A DNA stretch of 13,583 nucleotides, from the NCBI GenBank assembly GCA_024641725.1, contig JAHECM010000091.1, forward strand, positions 1 through 13,583, given 5' to 3'. The notes under the pieces were generated by a model. The model was given only the letters and a program-made list of their open reading frames with translations, did no database searches and had not been told where the DNA came from. The position numbers and the translations under genes are program-made. The stretch is from Limnohabitans sp. (GTDB taxonomy: Bacteria; Pseudomonadota; Gammaproteobacteria; Burkholderiales; Burkholderiaceae_C). The number at the start of each line of letters is the position of its first letter. Position 1 is the first letter of the stretch. Shown in pieces: positions 12,893 through 13,583 of the stretch.

Positions 12893-13583
12893 ATGCCAGC
12901 AAATCGCTTTGATTCAACCCCATGGGGGTCACTTTTGGAGCAGCCATTCTGGTCACCGGCCTCTCAGCCGCTGATGCTGTACGGCGCTTTGATGGCGCTG
13001 GCCTGCGGCCTGACCTGTCTGCTCTCACTCAACGATGCACGCACGCTGCGAGACGTGGGCATCTGGGTTAAGCCCATGAAATTCATGGCGGCCACGGCCC
13101 TGTTTGCGTGGACCACGGTTGCAGTCACCCTGTTGGCCAACCCCGCATTCACCCACAGCCGAGCTTACATGGGCATCAGCGCCTTGCTCGTCCTCACGTC
13201 CCTTTTTGAAGTGGGGTACATCACTTACCAAGCCTACCAAGGCGATGCCTCGCACTACAACACCCGCGATGCTTTCCACGCCCTCATGTTTGGCCTGATG
13301 GCGATTGCCGCAGTGGGTCTGACCGCGTCACAAGCATGGTTGGCTTGGGCCTTGTGGCAAGCCCGAGATGCAGGCCCAGTGTCAGTGACCACCTGGAGCG
13401 TCATCATGGGCTTGGTGCTCACTTTCGTACTCGCCACCATCAGCGGATTCCTGTTGGGCGGCCACCAACCGCCTGCAGGCTCTGGGCTGCCCCTGCTTGG
13501 CTGGCATCTCCACAAGGACATTCGACCCTCGCATTTTTTGGGCGTCCATGCCCAGCAACTCATCCCGCTTTGGGGCATCGCCG
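12893..13583 (+). CDS. Uncharacterised multi-spanning membrane protein, C-terminus cut by window edge
   Basis: The frame from ATG 12893 is open for 230 codons to the window end. AAGG at 12883-12886 lies 6 bases before the start. The product is an inner-membrane protein with hydrophobic segments at about 27-46, 64-82, 92-112, 127-155 and 166-188. Characteristic motifs are WVKPMKF (58-64), FEVGYITYQAYQGDASHYNT (105-124), FHALMFG (128-134) and a loop GLPLLGWHLHKDIRPSHFLGVH (198-219) rich in histidine. I recall unnamed bacterial membrane proteins sharing the KP-x-KF, QA-x-x-G-x-ASHFN and HFLGxH elements, but no function is known to me. The repeated conserved-looking histidines could bind a metal or heme, which is speculation. 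It is divergent from the SDR gene, sharing the twin-operator spacer. Confidence 0.8.
   Translation, partial: MPANRFDSTPWGSLLEQPFWSPASQPLMLYGALMALACGLTCLLSLNDARTLRDVGIWVKPMKFMAATALFAWTTVAVTLLANPAFTHSRAYMGISALLVLTSLFEVGYITYQAYQGDASHYNTRDAFHALMFGLMAIAAVGLTASQAWLAWALWQARDAGPVSVTTWSVIMGLVLTFVLATISGFLLGGHQPPAGSGLPLLGWHLHKDIRPSHFLGVHAQQLIPLWGIA

Noticed and set aside
1..13583. CRISPR arrays, tRNA or rRNA genes, insertion sequences, prophage, toxin-antitoxin or defence genes
   Set aside because: No regularly spaced repeats, RNA-gene signatures, transposases or integrases were seen; gene content is metabolic and regulatory, and no gene-free stretch exceeds about 155 bases.

Overview
The window looks like chromosomal DNA of a betaproteobacterium, probably Burkholderiales and most likely Comamonadaceae-like. 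This is inferred from the high GC content, the protein style and the gene neighbourhoods; no 16S or other taxonomic marker is present. Genes are densely packed, all appear intact apart from the two cut by the window edges, and no tRNA, rRNA, CRISPR array, insertion sequence or prophage gene was seen.

Region 1 (1-7894) is an uptake-and-activation locus. On the minus strand a TetR-type regulator overlaps by an ATGA junction the start of an AtuA-family (DUF1446) gene that runs off the left edge. Divergently, on the plus strand, lie a complete branched-chain/carboxylate-type ABC transporter (livH, livM, livG, livF permease and ATPase genes), an AMP-forming long-chain acyl-CoA synthetase, and a periplasmic substrate-binding protein, closed by a strong intrinsic terminator at 7866-7894. 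The divergent intergenic region carries a palindrome AAGCAAGTGCTTGTTT that fits the published KstR2 consensus and lies at the predicted start of the tetR transcript. The likely picture is import of a hydrophobic or branched carboxylic acid, activation to a CoA thioester, and degradation involving the AtuA-type protein, with CoA-thioester-responsive TetR control. The substrate cannot be read from the sequence.

Region 2 (7915-10428) is a small plus-strand unit: a MarR regulator with a well-formed promoter and a perfect palindrome on its -35, a FAD-dependent aromatic-type monooxygenase, and a 62-residue DUF2783-type protein that commonly accompanies such flavoproteins. Four TTGA(C)-headed 11-bp units lie between marR and the monooxygenase.

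Region 3 (10451-13583) is a minus-strand three-gene run of short-chain dehydrogenase, TetR regulator (WHG-type) and patatin-like lipoprotein. It diverges from a plus-strand gene for an uncharacterised multi-spanning membrane protein cut by the right edge. The 66-bp divergent spacer has two TGACA-N-TGTCA type operators 31 bp apart, each containing a TTGACA that can serve as the -35 of one of two overlapping divergent promoters. The TetR is the obvious candidate repressor.

The three regions look like separate transcription units linked only by a general lipid/aromatic-acid catabolism theme. The most noteworthy observations are the KstR2-like operator, the twin-operator overlapping divergent promoter, the repeat structures around marR, and the unnamed membrane protein.
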